Shown here: positions 43,544 to 52,913 of the stretch, in pieces
Layout: each line of letters begins with the position of its first letter
How positions within the stretch are numbered: position 1 is the first letter of the stretch
Source: Lysobacterales bacterium
GTDB taxonomy: Bacteria; Pseudomonadota; Gammaproteobacteria; Xanthomonadales; UBA2363
Assembly: GCA_019634735.1 (NCBI GenBank)
Contig: JAHCAT010000014.1
Coordinates: forward strand, 1 to 64,000
Length of the DNA: 64,000 nucleotides
Direction: 5' to 3'
Position numbers and translations under genes: made by a program
Notes under the pieces: generated by a model
What the model saw: the letters and a program-made list of their open reading frames with translations, nothing else
The model's database searches: none
What the model was told of the DNA's origin: nothing

Positions 43544-44139
43544 TGCGTGCCTCCGGCATCCGCGAACGGCGGGTCGTCCTCGGTCTCGGGCGCGCCGGGC
43601 TGGGTCATGGTGACCCGCAGCGTGAATGCGAACCGGCTGCCGGCGTCCTCGCCCTTGGCCTCGACGACGCGCAGATCGGGATTGGTGAGCCATTCCGAGC
43701 TGTCGAGCCGGCGCATGTACTGGGATACGCGCGCCTGCGACTGGGCGACGCCCTCCAGGGTGAGTTGCGGACCCGACTGGCGGACCGCGCTGAGGCGCAC
43801 GCCTTCGGGAATGGTCTTCACCATCTGCTCCCACAGGTGGACCATCTGCGTGCGGTTGGCCTGCAGGCGCTCGATGACGTCCTTGCGTGCGATCAACTGC
43901 CGACGCCGCTCCTCGAGCCGCTCGATCTCGCGGATCTGGTCCTCGAGCCGGGTGATTTCCTCTCTCAGATAGGCGTTCCGGGCGAGCTGGTCGTCTATCC
44001 GGTTGTTGTAGAAGGTGATTCCGGCGAGCACGACCAGGACGCCCAGCACCGCGGCGGCGCCGAGCATGATGTAGAACTCCCGCTCGCGCTGCTTGCGGCG
44101 CTTGACACGCCAGGGCAACAGGTTAATGCGCGCGGCCAT
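43540..44139 (-). CDS. pilN: Type IV pilus alignment protein PilN
   Basis: A 199-residue inner membrane protein. The cytoplasmic N-terminus INLLPWR is the conserved segment that binds PilM. It precedes a transmembrane helix (FYIMLGAAAVLGVLVVLAGI), a long coiled coil with many Arg/Glu residues and a periplasmic ferredoxin-like domain. The ATG overlaps the pilM stop by one base. Confidence 0.95.
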   Translation of the reverse strand: MAARINLLPWRVKRRKQREREFYIMLGAAAVLGVLVVLAGITFYNNRIDDQLARNAYLREEITRLEDQIREIERLEERRRQLIARKDVIERLQANRTQMVHLWEQMVKTIPEGVRLSAVRQSGPQLTLEGVAQSQARVSQYMRRLDSSEWLTNPDLRVVEAKGEDAGSRFAFTLRVTMTQPGAPETEDDPPFADAGGTQ

Positions 44140-45188
44140 CAGTCGAAGCTCCTCAGCGCAAGCCCACAGGCGATCATCATCGAGGTGCCCTCCTCCACCG
44201 CACGGGCCGGGACCCTGCTGGCCCGGCCCATCTCGGCCAGCGGATTGCCGACGTGGGCCGGGACGCCGATCTCGGCGCTGATCGCCTCGGCCAACCCGCT
44301 CATCGCCGCCGTGCCGCCACAGACGATGATCTGGTCGACCCGGCTGAACTCGCTGCCGGCGTAGAAGTACTGGAGCAGGCGGCCGAGCTGCACGGCGACG
44401 CCGTTGCGGAAGCCGGGCAGGACCTCCTCGGCATAGCTCTCCGGCAGGCTGTTGGCGCGGATAGCGGCCTGCGCCTCGTCCTGGCTCAGCCCGTAGCGGC
44501 GCTGCACGTCGTCGACCAGGCTGCGCCCGCCGAAGGCGTGCTCGCGGGTGTAGACCACCCGCCCTTCCCGGATGACCACCATCGCCGTGGCGTTGGCGCC
44601 GATGTCGAAGATCGCCGACACGGTGTCGGCCGGGGCGTTGCGCACCACCGGCAGCAGCTCGGCGGCGCGGGCGATGGCGAAGGCCTCGACATCGACCTTT
44701 TCCATGGTCAGCCCCGCCAGCTCGACCACCGCCACCCGGGAGTCGACGGTTTCCGTGCGGCAGGCGGCCATCACCACATCGACCAGCTCGGTGCCGCGGT
44801 TGCCCAGGACATGGAAGTCCAGGCTGATGTCCTCGAGCGGGTACGGGATGAACTGTCCTGCCTCGACCTGGACCTGACCTTCGAGGTCGTCTTCGTTCAG
44901 GCCGCTCGGCAGGGTCAGGATCTTGGTGATCACTGCCGAGCCGGCCACGGCGGCGGCGGCATGCTTGATCCGGCTGCCGGAACGCTCCAGCGCCCGTTTC
45001 ACCGCATTGCCCACCGCATCGACGTCGCTGACCTGCTTGTCGCGGACGGCGTCGGAGGGCAGCGGCTCGACGGCCCACGCCTCGATACGGTAGCCACGGT
45101 CCTGCCGGCCCAGTTCGAGCAGCTTGACGGATGTGGACGAGATGTCGATGCCGACCAGGGCCGGCGACCTTGCTTTGAAGAGACCCAC
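44139..45188 (-). CDS. pilM: Type IV pilus actin-like ATPase PilM
   Basis: A 349-residue cytoplasmic actin-fold protein that docks to PilN and joins the pilus motor to the envelope. FtsA/PilM family motifs are visible: VGIDISSTSVKLLEL (phosphate 1), IFDIGANATAMVVI (phosphate 2) and IIVCGGTAAMSGLAEAIS (adenosine). A GTG start at 45188 has GGGGGA seven bases upstream and begins GLFKARSPALVGID, the usual N-terminus; upstream in-frame sequence looks noncoding. It heads the operon and is divergent from mrcA across a 242-base, relatively AT-rich region that must hold both promoters. Confidence 0.95.
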   Translation of the reverse strand: MGLFKARSPALVGIDISSTSVKLLELGRQDRGYRIEAWAVEPLPSDAVRDKQVSDVDAVGNAVKRALERSGSRIKHAAAAVAGSAVITKILTLPSGLNEDDLEGQVQVEAGQFIPYPLEDISLDFHVLGNRGTELVDVVMAACRTETVDSRVAVVELAGLTMEKVDVEAFAIARAAELLPVVRNAPADTVSAIFDIGANATAMVVIREGRVVYTREHAFGGRSLVDDVQRRYGLSQDEAQAAIRANSLPESYAEEVLPGFRNGVAVQLGRLLQYFYAGSEFSRVDQIIVCGGTAAMSGLAEAISAEIGVPAHVGNPLAEMGRASRVPARAVEEGTSMMIACGLALRSFD

Positions 45189-45430
45189 GAAGATTCCCCC
45201 TGTAGGACGGTCTCTTACGACGAATTGTTGTTCAGCCGGATTAAAGGTCAAAACCCTACCCGTGTGCAACACCTTTTTTACGCCGGCCCTGAGGAACCCC
45301 CGGCAACAGCAGGAAAGCCAAGGAAAAGTATGATCCTGGTCACAAAACAAAACCGAACCTGAACGCGGGTATCCGCCCGACGTCCGCGCGGGCCACTGTC
45401 GGGGGCCGTCCGGCACCGTATACTGCGCCG

Positions 45431-47845
45431 GTGTCCACCGTCCCCACCCCCGAGCCGGCACCCCGTCGGCGTCGGCGCCGCCTGCTGCGATGGTTACTGG
45501 CCCTGCTGGCCGGCGTCGTCCTGCTCGGCGTGGTTGCCGTCGCCACGCTGTACTGGCTGATCGCCCCGACCCTGCCGTCGGTCGACGCCCTGCGCACGGT
45601 CGAGCTTCAGGTTCCGCTCAAGGTACTGACCCGCGATGGCAGGCTGATCGCGAATTTCGGCGAGATGCGCCGGATCCCGGTGCGCATCGAGGAGGTGCCC
45701 GCCTGCGTGCGCGATGCCTTCCTGGCCGCGGAGGACGCGCGCTTCTACGATCACCCGGGCGTCGACTGGCGCGGCATCTTCCGTGCCGTCTGGCTGCTGG
45801 CGATCGGTCATGAGGGCCGGGTTCCCGGCGGCTCCACGATCACCCAGCAGGTCGCCCGCAACTTCTTCCTGAGTTCGGAGTACAAGCTCAAGCGCAAGGC
45901 CGCGGAAATCCTGCTGGCGCTGCGCATCGAGCGCGAGCTCAGCAAGGACGAGATCCTGGCGCTGTACCTGAACAAGATCTTCCTGGGCCACCGTTCCTAC
46001 GGGATCGCCGCAGCGGCCGACTTCTACTACGGAAAGAGCCTCGACCAGCTGACCCTGCCCGAGTGCGCCATGCTGGCCGCGCTGCCCAAGTTCCCGTCGA
46101 CCGGCAATCCGATCACCCGCCCGCAACGCGCCCTGCAGCGTCGCAATTACGTCCTCGACCGCATGCTCGAGGTCGGCTTCATCGACCGTGCCGCCCATGC
46201 CGCGGCGCTGGGCGAACCTGAGCGGGCGCGTCCCCATGAGTCGCCTGCAGAGGTGGACGCCCCCTACCTCGCCGAGATGGTGCGCATGGACGCCATGGAG
46301 CGATTCGGCGAGGACGCGTTGACCAATGGCTACGTGGTCTGGACCAGCATAGACGGCGACATGCAGGAGGCCGCCAACGCCGCCGTGCGCGCCGGCATCC
46401 TCGAGTACGACCGCCGCCATGGCTGGCGCGGGCCGGAAGCCCGCCTCGAGCTCGGCGACAGCGACCCCGACATGCGCTGGCGTCTGGATCCGCTGGCCGG
46501 CCGCTACAACATCGCCGGCCTGCAGCCGGCGCTGGTCCTGGAGTCCAGCGCACAGACCGCCCGCCTGGAACTGCGCGGCGGCGAAACCGTCGAGATCGGC
46601 ATGGACGCGTTGTCCTGGGCCCGCGAGTACCGCAGCGTCAACGCCCGCGGCCCGGCACCGTCCCGGGTCGATGCCGTGCTGGCGCCAGGCGATGTGGTCC
46701 GCCTGCGGCGCGACGACGAGGGCGCCTTGCACCTGGCGCAGATGCCCGCGGTGCAGTCGGCGATGAGTGCGATCGACAGTCGCGACGGCGCATTGCGCGC
46801 CCTGGTCGGCGGCTTCAGCTTCGCCCTGAACAAGTTCAATCGCGCCACCCAGAGCGCGCGCCCCCCCGGTTCCAGCTTCAAGCCGTTCGTCTACGCCGCC
46901 GCATTCGACCGCGGCTTCAACCCAGGCAGCCTGGTCAACGATGCCCCGGTCGCCCTTCCCGACCCCTCGCAGCCCGACGGCTGGTGGCGGCCCGGCAATG
47001 ACGATGGCCGGTTCATGGGCCCCGTCCGCCTGCGCGAAGCAATGGTCCGCTCCCGCAACCTGGTCTCGGTTCGCCTTCTGGAGGCGATCGACGTCCGGCA
47101 GGGACGCGACTACATGCTGCGCTTCGGGTTCCCGCCCGAGGCCCTTCCGGCCAGCCTGTCGCTATCGCTGGGCACCAGTGCCGTGGCGCCGATCCAGATG
47201 GCGCGCGGCTACGCGGTGTTCGTGAACGGCGGTCGCCTGGTCGACCCCTGGTTCATCGAGCGGATCGAGGATCGCGAGGGGCGCGCGCTGTTCCGTACGC
47301 AGCCGCTTCTGGCCTGCGAGGACTGCAGCAACGAGGCGGGCGGCGTTCGGATCGCGCCGGAGGTGATCGATCCCCGGATCGCCTTCATGGTCACAAGTCT
47401 GATGCAGGACGTCGTTACCCGCGGCACCGGCTCCGGCGCGCGGGTGCTGGGCCGCCCCGATATCGGCGGCAAGACCGGCACCACCAACGATTTCCGGGAT
47501 GTCTGGTTCTCGGGGTTCGGCGGCCACCTCGTGGCCACCGTCTGGGTGGGTTTCGACGACTTTTCGCCGCTCGGCCAGGGCGAGTTCGCCTCGCGCAACG
47601 CGGTGCCGATCTGGACCGAGTTCATGCGCACCGCCCTGGATGAGCTGCCGGTGCGCGAGTTCGCGCTGCCGGACGGCCTGGTCCGGGTGGCGATGAGCCC
47701 GTTCACCGGCGCCCTCGCCCGTCCCGGCGAGCCCGGTGCGGTCAGCGACCTGGTCCGACGCGAAGACATCGAGCGGATCCGGTTCGGCCAGGGCATCCTC
47801 GGCGGCACCAGCGCCGAGGAGGAAGCGGCGTACGACATCTTCTGA
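45431..47845 (+). CDS. mrcA: Penicillin-binding protein 1A, bifunctional peptidoglycan synthase
   Basis: An 804-residue inner membrane enzyme that polymerises and cross-links peptidoglycan. After a basic N-terminus and a membrane helix (WLLALLAGVVLLGVVAVATLY) comes the glycosyltransferase domain with AAEDARFYDHPG, GGSTITQQVARN and RKAAEILLALRIE. Then follow an OB-like insert and the transpeptidase domain with SSFK (Ser481 nucleophile), the SRN motif (RSRNLVS) and KTGTT (Lys681). Start codon GTG at 45431. Being divergent from pilM is the usual arrangement in gammaproteobacteria. Confidence 0.96.
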   Translation: MSTVPTPEPAPRRRRRRLLRWLLALLAGVVLLGVVAVATLYWLIAPTLPSVDALRTVELQVPLKVLTRDGRLIANFGEMRRIPVRIEEVPACVRDAFLAAEDARFYDHPGVDWRGIFRAVWLLAIGHEGRVPGGSTITQQVARNFFLSSEYKLKRKAAEILLALRIERELSKDEILALYLNKIFLGHRSYGIAAAADFYYGKSLDQLTLPECAMLAALPKFPSTGNPITRPQRALQRRNYVLDRMLEVGFIDRAAHAAALGEPERARPHESPAEVDAPYLAEMVRMDAMERFGEDALTNGYVVWTSIDGDMQEAANAAVRAGILEYDRRHGWRGPEARLELGDSDPDMRWRLDPLAGRYNIAGLQPALVLESSAQTARLELRGGETVEIGMDALSWAREYRSVNARGPAPSRVDAVLAPGDVVRLRRDDEGALHLAQMPAVQSAMSAIDSRDGALRALVGGFSFALNKFNRATQSARPPGSSFKPFVYAAAFDRGFNPGSLVNDAPVALPDPSQPDGWWRPGNDDGRFMGPVRLREAMVRSRNLVSVRLLEAIDVRQGRDYMLRFGFPPEALPASLSLSLGTSAVAPIQMARGYAVFVNGGRLVDPWFIERIEDREGRALFRTQPLLACEDCSNEAGGVRIAPEVIDPRIAFMVTSLMQDVVTRGTGSGARVLGRPDIGGKTGTTNDFRDVWFSGFGGHLVATVWVGFDDFSPLGQGEFASRNAVPIWTEFMRTALDELPVREFALPDGLVRVAMSPFTGALARPGEPGAVSDLVRREDIERIRFGQGILGGTSAEEEAAYDIF

Positions 47846-47880
47846 GACGGGTCGCACCGACCAGGGCCGAAGAGACCGCA

Positions 47881-48519
47881 TTGGCCAGCCGGGATCGCAA
47901 CAGCCAGAGACAGCGGATTGCACAGGCCGCTGCGCGCCTGCTCCATGAGGGCGGGAGTCGCGACTACCGGCAGGCCCGGCGCAAGGCCGCGCGCAACCTG
48001 GGAATCGACGATCCCCGCCTGTTGCCCGATGCCGCCGAGATCGAAGCGGCCCTGCGCGAGCACCGGGCGCTGTTCGGCGACAACAACGCGCACCAGTGGC
48101 TGCGGACGCAACGGGAGGCGGCCCGCGAGGCGATGGATTTCCTGGCCCGCTTCCAGCCGCGCCTGGTCGGACCGGTGCTTGCCGGGACCGCCGACCGCCA
48201 TGCCGTCATCGAGCTTCAGGTGTTTTCCGATCCACCCGATGCCGTGGCGCTGTTCCTCGCCGAGCAGCGCATTCCCTACCGCGACGGCGAGCGCCGCCTG
48301 ATCCTGAGCGGCGACCGCCCTGACCGCACGCAGGTCCTGGCGTTCAGCGCAGGAGGCCAGGACTTCGAGCTGACCGTCCTTCCGGAAACCGCTCTCCGGC
48401 AGCCCCCGCGCGAACTCGATGGCCGCCCGCTGGCGCGAGCCGGTCCGGCGGCGCTCGACGCCTTGCTGGCCCGGATCGATCATGAGGAGGCGACACGGAC
48501 GCCGCGCGCGGGGCCCTGA
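47881..48519 (+). CDS. Conserved hypothetical protein downstream of mrcA
   Basis: A 212-residue, highly charged, probably cytoplasmic protein. The N-terminal 110 residues are helical and arginine-rich. The C-terminal part contains FQPRLVGPVLAGTADRHAVIELQVFSDPPDAVALFL, vaguely like the first strands of nucleotidyltransferase folds, although the paired aspartates are not evident. The start is TTG at 47881, 36 bases after mrcA; no ATG fits better. Similar short proteins next to penicillin-binding protein genes exist in other gammaproteobacteria, but I cannot name a function. Confidence 0.7.
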   Translation: MASRDRNSQRQRIAQAAARLLHEGGSRDYRQARRKAARNLGIDDPRLLPDAAEIEAALREHRALFGDNNAHQWLRTQREAAREAMDFLARFQPRLVGPVLAGTADRHAVIELQVFSDPPDAVALFLAEQRIPYRDGERRLILSGDRPDRTQVLAFSAGGQDFELTVLPETALRQPPRELDGRPLARAGPAALDALLARIDHEEATRTPRAGP

Positions 48520-48587
48520 AGGGCGGGCCGGTATCCGGGCGGCGAATGCGGCGGTGGCGCTGTCGCGCAATCGGACCGGGGCCCTGC

Positions 48588-50063
48588 TCAGGGCAGCGGC
48601 GAAACCGGGCAGTCGACAGGGGGAATGGGGGGCAGAGGCACCAGGAGCGGCCAGCCGAGATCCCGGAACAGGTCGAGCGTGAGATCGAGATCGTCGAAAA
48701 GGCTGCGACTGATCGATGGCGCCATCAGCAGCGCAGGCTGGGCCTCGCTGTGGAAGTGGGATACCGACGAGCCGGTCTGCAGAGTAGATGGCGCGAACAT
48801 CCGGACGCAGCCCTGGCGGGTTCCCGAGGGCGTGGAGGACCGGCCGAACCCTGTCTCCAGTCGGGCGCGCAACAGACGCAGACGCAGGGCCTGCCCCTGC
48901 TCGCGGGAGACGCCGACGGCCGGAATCGTGATGTCGGCGGCGCTGCCCCCCATCACCGGTGGCGGACCATCGGCCTGGTTGGCGACGATCACGCCCACCG
49001 CGCCATGCTGCTGGGCGTTGCGGACCTTGTCGACGAACGGACAATAGCCCCGGTCGAGCAGTGCCACCTGCCCGGCCAGCCGCGAACCGTTGCGGAACGG
49101 AAACTCGCAGCCGTCGGTCAACGTTCCCAGGGGCTCGCCCGCACCAGCCACGCCGTCGTCGACGGCGACCACGCGGGCCGATCCGGCCAGGCCGGGCCAG
49201 GCTGGACCGAACTGCGCGAGAGCCAGACCGCCGACCAGTTCCGGGCCGCCACGGATGCCGTCCAGCGCAAGCACCGGCTCGCCCAGGAGCACATCGGCAC
49301 CCCCACGGCTGACCGCACGCCCGCTCCAGACCAGCCAGGGATCGTCGCGCGCGGATTGCGCGCGCTCGGCAGCCGACAGCGCACGCCAGTGCCGGCCGCG
49401 CTGGAGGTCGTACAGGTAGTGGCTCCAAAGAGTCGGCGAGCTTCCGGGAAACTGCCCGGTGGCCAGATCGGTCTGGGCCGAGAAGCCCAGGCCATGGGCC
49501 AGCTCATGGAGTGCCACCGGCAGCAGGGCGATGCGGTCGGCGGGCACCGGCTGGGCGGGATCGAGGCCGTACCACCAGCCGCTCACACCCGTGCTGCAGC
49601 CGCTGTCCACGGCCAGGTTGAACTCCGCGACGACATCGTCGCGGCTGTCGAGGTCGACCCGCGCCAAGGCGTTCGCATGGGCGATGTGATAGGCCGTATT
49701 CGGCCTCGGCGCGTTCGGGAAATTGCTGGCCAGCGCCACCGGTCCGGCACGCGCCAGTGTCGTGCCCTGCGAGCCGCAGGTCAGCGCCAGCATGCGGATG
49801 CCGACGCGGATCGGAACGGGGCTGTCCAGGACCGCACCCCAGATCTCCGCGGCGCGCTGCAGCACGGCCAGGCGCTGTCCGCCCAGCGTGGCGGCACCGT
49901 TCGCACCGGCACCGGGATCGGCCGGCCGGGTGTCGGAGAAGCCCGTGCCCGCCGCATCGCCATTGACCAGGACCACCTGGGCGGCCGACAGCGGTCCGGC
50001 CAGCAAGAGGGCCAGGAGCAGCGCCGCCAGGCCGTTCCGGAAGGGGCGCTCAGCGCGCGGCAT
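48588..50063 (-). CDS. Secreted PA-domain zinc metalloprotease-like protein
   Basis: A 491-residue exported protein. Signal peptide (LAALLLALLLAGPLSAA); then a metzincin-like region with VALHELAHGLGF (H186, E187, H190); later a protease-associated (PA) domain (about residues 320-430) with LLDRGYCPFVDKVRNAQQHGAVGVIVANQ. The chain closes with LFRDLGWPLL, which is often seen at the end of such bacterial proteins. Probably an extracellular or outer membrane protease. The ATG at 50063 gives the signal peptide and overlaps the 3' end of the small exported protein gene by 14 bases. Confidence 0.82.
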   Translation of the reverse strand: MPRAERPFRNGLAALLLALLLAGPLSAAQVVLVNGDAAGTGFSDTRPADPGAGANGAATLGGQRLAVLQRAAEIWGAVLDSPVPIRVGIRMLALTCGSQGTTLARAGPVALASNFPNAPRPNTAYHIAHANALARVDLDSRDDVVAEFNLAVDSGCSTGVSGWWYGLDPAQPVPADRIALLPVALHELAHGLGFSAQTDLATGQFPGSSPTLWSHYLYDLQRGRHWRALSAAERAQSARDDPWLVWSGRAVSRGGADVLLGEPVLALDGIRGGPELVGGLALAQFGPAWPGLAGSARVVAVDDGVAGAGEPLGTLTDGCEFPFRNGSRLAGQVALLDRGYCPFVDKVRNAQQHGAVGVIVANQADGPPPVMGGSAADITIPAVGVSREQGQALRLRLLRARLETGFGRSSTPSGTRQGCVRMFAPSTLQTGSSVSHFHSEAQPALLMAPSISRSLFDDLDLTLDLFRDLGWPLLVPLPPIPPVDCPVSPLP

Positions 50064-50367
50064 CGGCTTCCTCGCCACGCTGCCTGTGCCACCTGAAGTC
50101 GCGCCGCTGCGGCAGCGGCCGATCCGGGCCGCTGCACACCATGCGCCGCCCGCTCTGGTCGGTGACCAGTTCGAGCTGCTCCATTCCCCAGCCATCGAGG
50201 TAGGTGATGACCGTGCCGTCCGGGGCCCGACTCTCGGAAATGACCGGCAGGGTCGGCTGTCCCCAGGGCCGGGCCAAGGCCGGCGTGTGCTCGATGTGCA
50301 CGCCCGCGGGCGGTGCGCCAGCGACCGGCGCGGCCATCAGAAAGGTCAACAGGGCGGCCAGGCGCAT
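50050..50367 (-). CDS. Small exported protein of unknown function
   Basis: A 105-residue protein with a signal peptide (MRLAALLTFLMAAPVAGA) and a short mature part containing DGTVITYLDGWGMEQLELV, a single cysteine and a very basic, arginine-rich end. It overlaps the start of the PA-domain protease gene by 14 bases and is almost certainly co-transcribed with it, so it could assist or inhibit that protease; this is only context. Start chosen at the ATG giving the signal peptide; a GCTAGACT box lies 35 bases upstream. Confidence 0.65.
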   Translation of the reverse strand: MRLAALLTFLMAAPVAGAPPAGVHIEHTPALARPWGQPTLPVISESRAPDGTVITYLDGWGMEQLELVTDQSGRRMVCSGPDRPLPQRRDFRWHRQRGEEADAAR

Positions 50368-50402
50368 GGTCGGGCGACGCGGGCGGAGCGGGACTTGGCC
50401 CG

Positions 50403-50410
50403 AGTCTAGC
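50403..50410 (-). promoter_or_regulatory. GCTAGACT box (minus strand) ahead of the small exported gene
   Basis: Third copy of the octamer, 35 bases before the ATG at 50367. It overlaps the left end of the inverted-repeat element that begins at 50409. Confidence 0.35.
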
Positions 50411-50585
50411 AGCCTGTCCGACTTGGGCGATCGTCGCGAGGGAAAGCGGGATGGAGGACACATTCGTCCTCGTTCGAGGACCGTAGCAACGCCACCTGAG
50501 GAGAAGTATTGCGGATACGGACCGATCCCGGCATTTGCGCAGCAGATCAGTCCGTGTCCGACAGGCTGCCAGCAGCCTGTCGGAC
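50409..50585. repeat. Palindromic repeat unit with terminal hairpin (MITE/REP-like)
   Basis: GCAGCCTGTCCGAC (50409-50422) is the inverted repeat, with one mismatch, of GTCCGACAGGCTGC (50556-50569). The right end continues into a perfect 13-base hairpin (GTCCGACAGGCTG at 50556-50568 with its complement at 50573-50585). There is no coding capacity. It lies between gltA and the small exported gene; the hairpin, 50 bases beyond the gltA stop, could also help end gltA transcripts, though no T-run follows. Confidence 0.5.
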
Positions 50586-50635
50586 CCGCCACGCGCGGTC
50601 CGGACCGGTGCCGTCCGCCCAGGCTCCGTGCCGGC

Positions 50636-51928
50636 TCAGCGCTGGCTCAAGGCCCTGTAGTCGCGGCGCACGGCACCGGTGTAGATCTGCCGCGGACGGC
50701 CGATCTTGGTGCTCGCGTCGGCACTCTGCTCCAGCCAGTGGGCGACCCATCCCGCGGTCCGGGCGATCGCGAACATGACCGTGAACATCGAGGTCGGGAT
50801 GCCCAGCGCCTTGTAGATGAGCCCGGAGTAGAAATCGACGTTCGGGTAGAGCTTTCGCTCGACGAAGTAGTCGTCCTTCAGCGCCGCCTGTTCCAGTTCC
50901 AGGGCGACATCGAGCAAGGGATCGCTGACGCCGAGCTCCGCCAGGACCTTGTGGCACATCTCCCGGATGATCGCCGCACGCGGGTCGTAGTTCTTGTAGA
51001 CGCGGTGCCCGAAGCCCATCAGCCGGAACCCGGACTCCTTGTCCTTCGCGCGCACCACGGCCTTGGCGACGTGCCGGGCGTCGCCGATCTCCTCGAGCAT
51101 CTTCAACACCGCCTCGTTGGCGCCGCCATGCGCAGGTCCCCACAGGGCGGCGATGCCAGCGGCCACGCAGGCATAGGGGTTGGCGCCTGTGGAGCCGACC
51201 AGACGCACGGTGGAGGTCGAGGCGTTCTGCTCGTGGTCGGCATGCAGGATGAACAGCAGGTCCAGCGCCCGGGCGGCGACCGGCTTGAGGTTCAACGGCT
51301 CGCTCGGCACCTCGAACATCATGTGCAGGAAGCGCTCGCAGTACTCGAGGTTGTTGCGGGGGAAACGGATCGGCCAGCCGATCGAATAACGGTAGGCGGC
51401 GGCGGCGATGGTCGGCATCTTGGCGATCAGCCGGATCGCCGCAAGCCGGCGATGCTCGGGATCCTCGATGTCGAGCTGTTCGTGGTAGAAGGCCGCCAGC
51501 GAGCCGATCACACCGCACAGCATGGCCATCGGGTGGGCGTCGTAGTGGAAGCCGTGCATGAAGGTCTTCAACGACTCATGCATCATCGTGTGGTGGGTGA
51601 CCTCGTGCTCGAAGCGCTGCGCCTGGGCGGCATCGGGCAGCTCGCCGTTGATGAGCAGGTAGGCGACCTCGAGGAAATTCGACTGCTGGGCAAGCTGTTC
51701 GATCGGATAGCCGCGGTAGAGCAGCACGCCCTCGTCGCCGTCGATGTAGGTGATCGCGCTCTTGCAGCTGGCGGTCGAGACGAAGCCCTGGTCGTAGGTG
51801 AACAGGCCCGTATCGCGGTACAGCCGCCCGATGTCCAGGGTCGCCGGCCCCAGCGAGCCCTCGATCAAGGGCAGTTCGGTCTGCTTGCCGGAATCGGCGA
51901 CGGTCAGTGCGGCATGCTTGGCGGACAC
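50636..51928 (-). CDS. gltA: Citrate synthase, type II
   Basis: A 430-residue enzyme of the citric acid cycle joining acetyl-CoA and oxaloacetate. Family stretches: [17 protein letters not shown], the catalytic [49 protein letters not shown] and [14 protein letters not shown]. The length fits the hexameric Gram-negative type. The GTG at 51928 has GGAGG five bases upstream; the in-frame ATG at 51940 overlaps that ribosome site, so GTG is preferred. It stands alone between a palindromic repeat and a 648-base gap. Confidence 0.96.
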   Translation of the reverse strand: MSAKHAALTVADSGKQTELPLIEGSLGPATLDIGRLYRDTGLFTYDQGFVSTASCKSAITYIDGDEGVLLYRGYPIEQLAQQSNFLEVAYLLINGELPDAAQAQRFEHEVTHHTMMHESLKTFMHGFHYDAHPMAMLCGVIGSLAAFYHEQLDIEDPEHRRLAAIRLIAKMPTIAAAAYRYSIGWPIRFPRNNLEYCERFLHMMFEVPSEPLNLKPVAARALDLLFILHADHEQNASTSTVRLVGSTGANPYACVAAGIAALWGPAHGGANEAVLKMLEEIGDARHVAKAVVRAKDKESGFRLMGFGHRVYKNYDPRAAIIREMCHKVLAELGVSDPLLDVALELEQAALKDDYFVERKLYPNVDFYSGLIYKALGIPTSMFTVMFAIARTAGWVAHWLEQSADASTKIGRPRQIYTGAVRRDYRALSQR

Positions 51929-52576
51929 GGGAACCTCCATGGCGGGCAGGGGCGCGCGGACTCGGGCGGGGCGATCACGGGACCGGCCCGGCGCCCTTGA
52001 GCTGGCGCGACGTGAAGTCGGGACCGGGCGGGGCCGGCCGTCCTGGTTCTATTGCACCGCCGCATTATCGCATACGGGTCAGCATGGACGACGCCTGGCG
52101 GGGCCGCTCGACCTGACCCTTGTCGCGCGCAAAGGTCGGCTCACCCGCAGCTCGCGGGTAGCGGCCGAATCTGGGGTCTGGCCGGGACACTTGGCGGATG
52201 CGAACCGACCCGGGAAAAGCGGACCGGCCGGTACTTCCCGACAGTACCGGGCGCATGCCGTGAAGGCGCCGGCCCGGCTCCGGCTGACGCCTTTGCGGGC
52301 GGATTCCGCCCGTTCCGGAGGCCTGCGCCACGGCTTCGCCGACCGACCGGCGACCGTCATGCTCGGCAGACGGTCACTCACTGGCGGTGCGGATGCGGCC
52401 GGGAAACGGGCCGGATCCCTCGACGCCCGCGGCGGGCCCGGTCATCGATGTCCCCATGCGGAACATCGGGAAGGCGTGCGCCGGACACACGGAGGACCGG
52501 CGAGCCGCTCGGGCGCGCCGGTCCAGGATGGCTTGTCGGCAGGGGCATCCGGGGCACTTGCCCGGATGCCGGGGTA
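51929..52576. other. 648-base intergenic region
   Basis: No supported gene. It must hold the gltA promoter: on the minus strand TGCGATAAT (extended -10, hexamer at 52069-52064) lies about 135 bases before the gltA start, without a good -35. An imperfect inverted repeat (CGATGT at 52446 with ACATCG at 52463) and the hairpin beyond rpmE2 are the only other structures. Small frames across it look like G+C-rich noise. A small RNA cannot be excluded. Confidence 0.45.
52544..52570 (-). terminator. Hairpin downstream of rpmE2
   Basis: Ten-base stem GGCATCCGGG (52544-52553) with CCCGGATGCC (52561-52570), loop of seven, starting seven bases beyond the rpmE2 stop. No T-run follows. Confidence 0.45.
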
Positions 52577-52822
52577 TCACTTGCCGGCGTAGCGGCGACG
52601 GAACCGGTCGACGCGGCCGCCGGTATCGACCACCTTGTGCTTGCCCGTGTAGAACGGGTGCGACTTGGAGGAGATCTCGACCTTGACCAGCGGGTACTCC
52701 TTGCCATCCTCCCAGACGATGCTGTCCTTGGTGTGGATGGTCGAGCGGGTCAGGAACGCGAATTCGGCGTTGGCGTCCTGGAAGACGACCTCGCGGTAGT
52801 TCGGGTGGATGTCGGGCTTCAT
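52577..52822 (-). CDS. rpmE2: Ribosomal protein L31 type B (zinc-free)
   Basis: An 81-residue 50S protein. [40 protein letters not shown] and the basic end are typical of type B L31. There are no cysteines, so it lacks the zinc site of type A L31; such paralogues usually replace it when zinc is scarce under the control of Zur. I see no obvious Zur box upstream. The ATG at 52822 is chosen over an upstream frame start at 52855. Confidence 0.96.
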   Translation of the reverse strand: MKPDIHPNYREVVFQDANAEFAFLTRSTIHTKDSIVWEDGKEYPLVKVEISSKSHPFYTGKHKVVDTGGRVDRFRRRYAGK

Positions 52823-52913
52823 GGCACTGCCTTGAACAGTCAAGCGGGCAATCATAGCGGCGCCGGGAGCGGCTGCGCAAGGCCGGGAGGGGAACGCAGG
52901 CCGCCCGTCCCGA

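Noticed and set aside
45223..45251. TTGACC with a possible -10 for pilM on the minus strand
   Set aside because: TTGACC is good but the hexamer 17 bases later (ACAATT) matches the consensus poorly, and I could not find a sigma-54 GG-GC pair at correct spacing.
45261..45280. Short stem followed by a run of six T in the pilM-mrcA intergenic region
   Set aside because: The stem is only four base pairs and no plus-strand transcript would end there, because both neighbouring genes start in this region.
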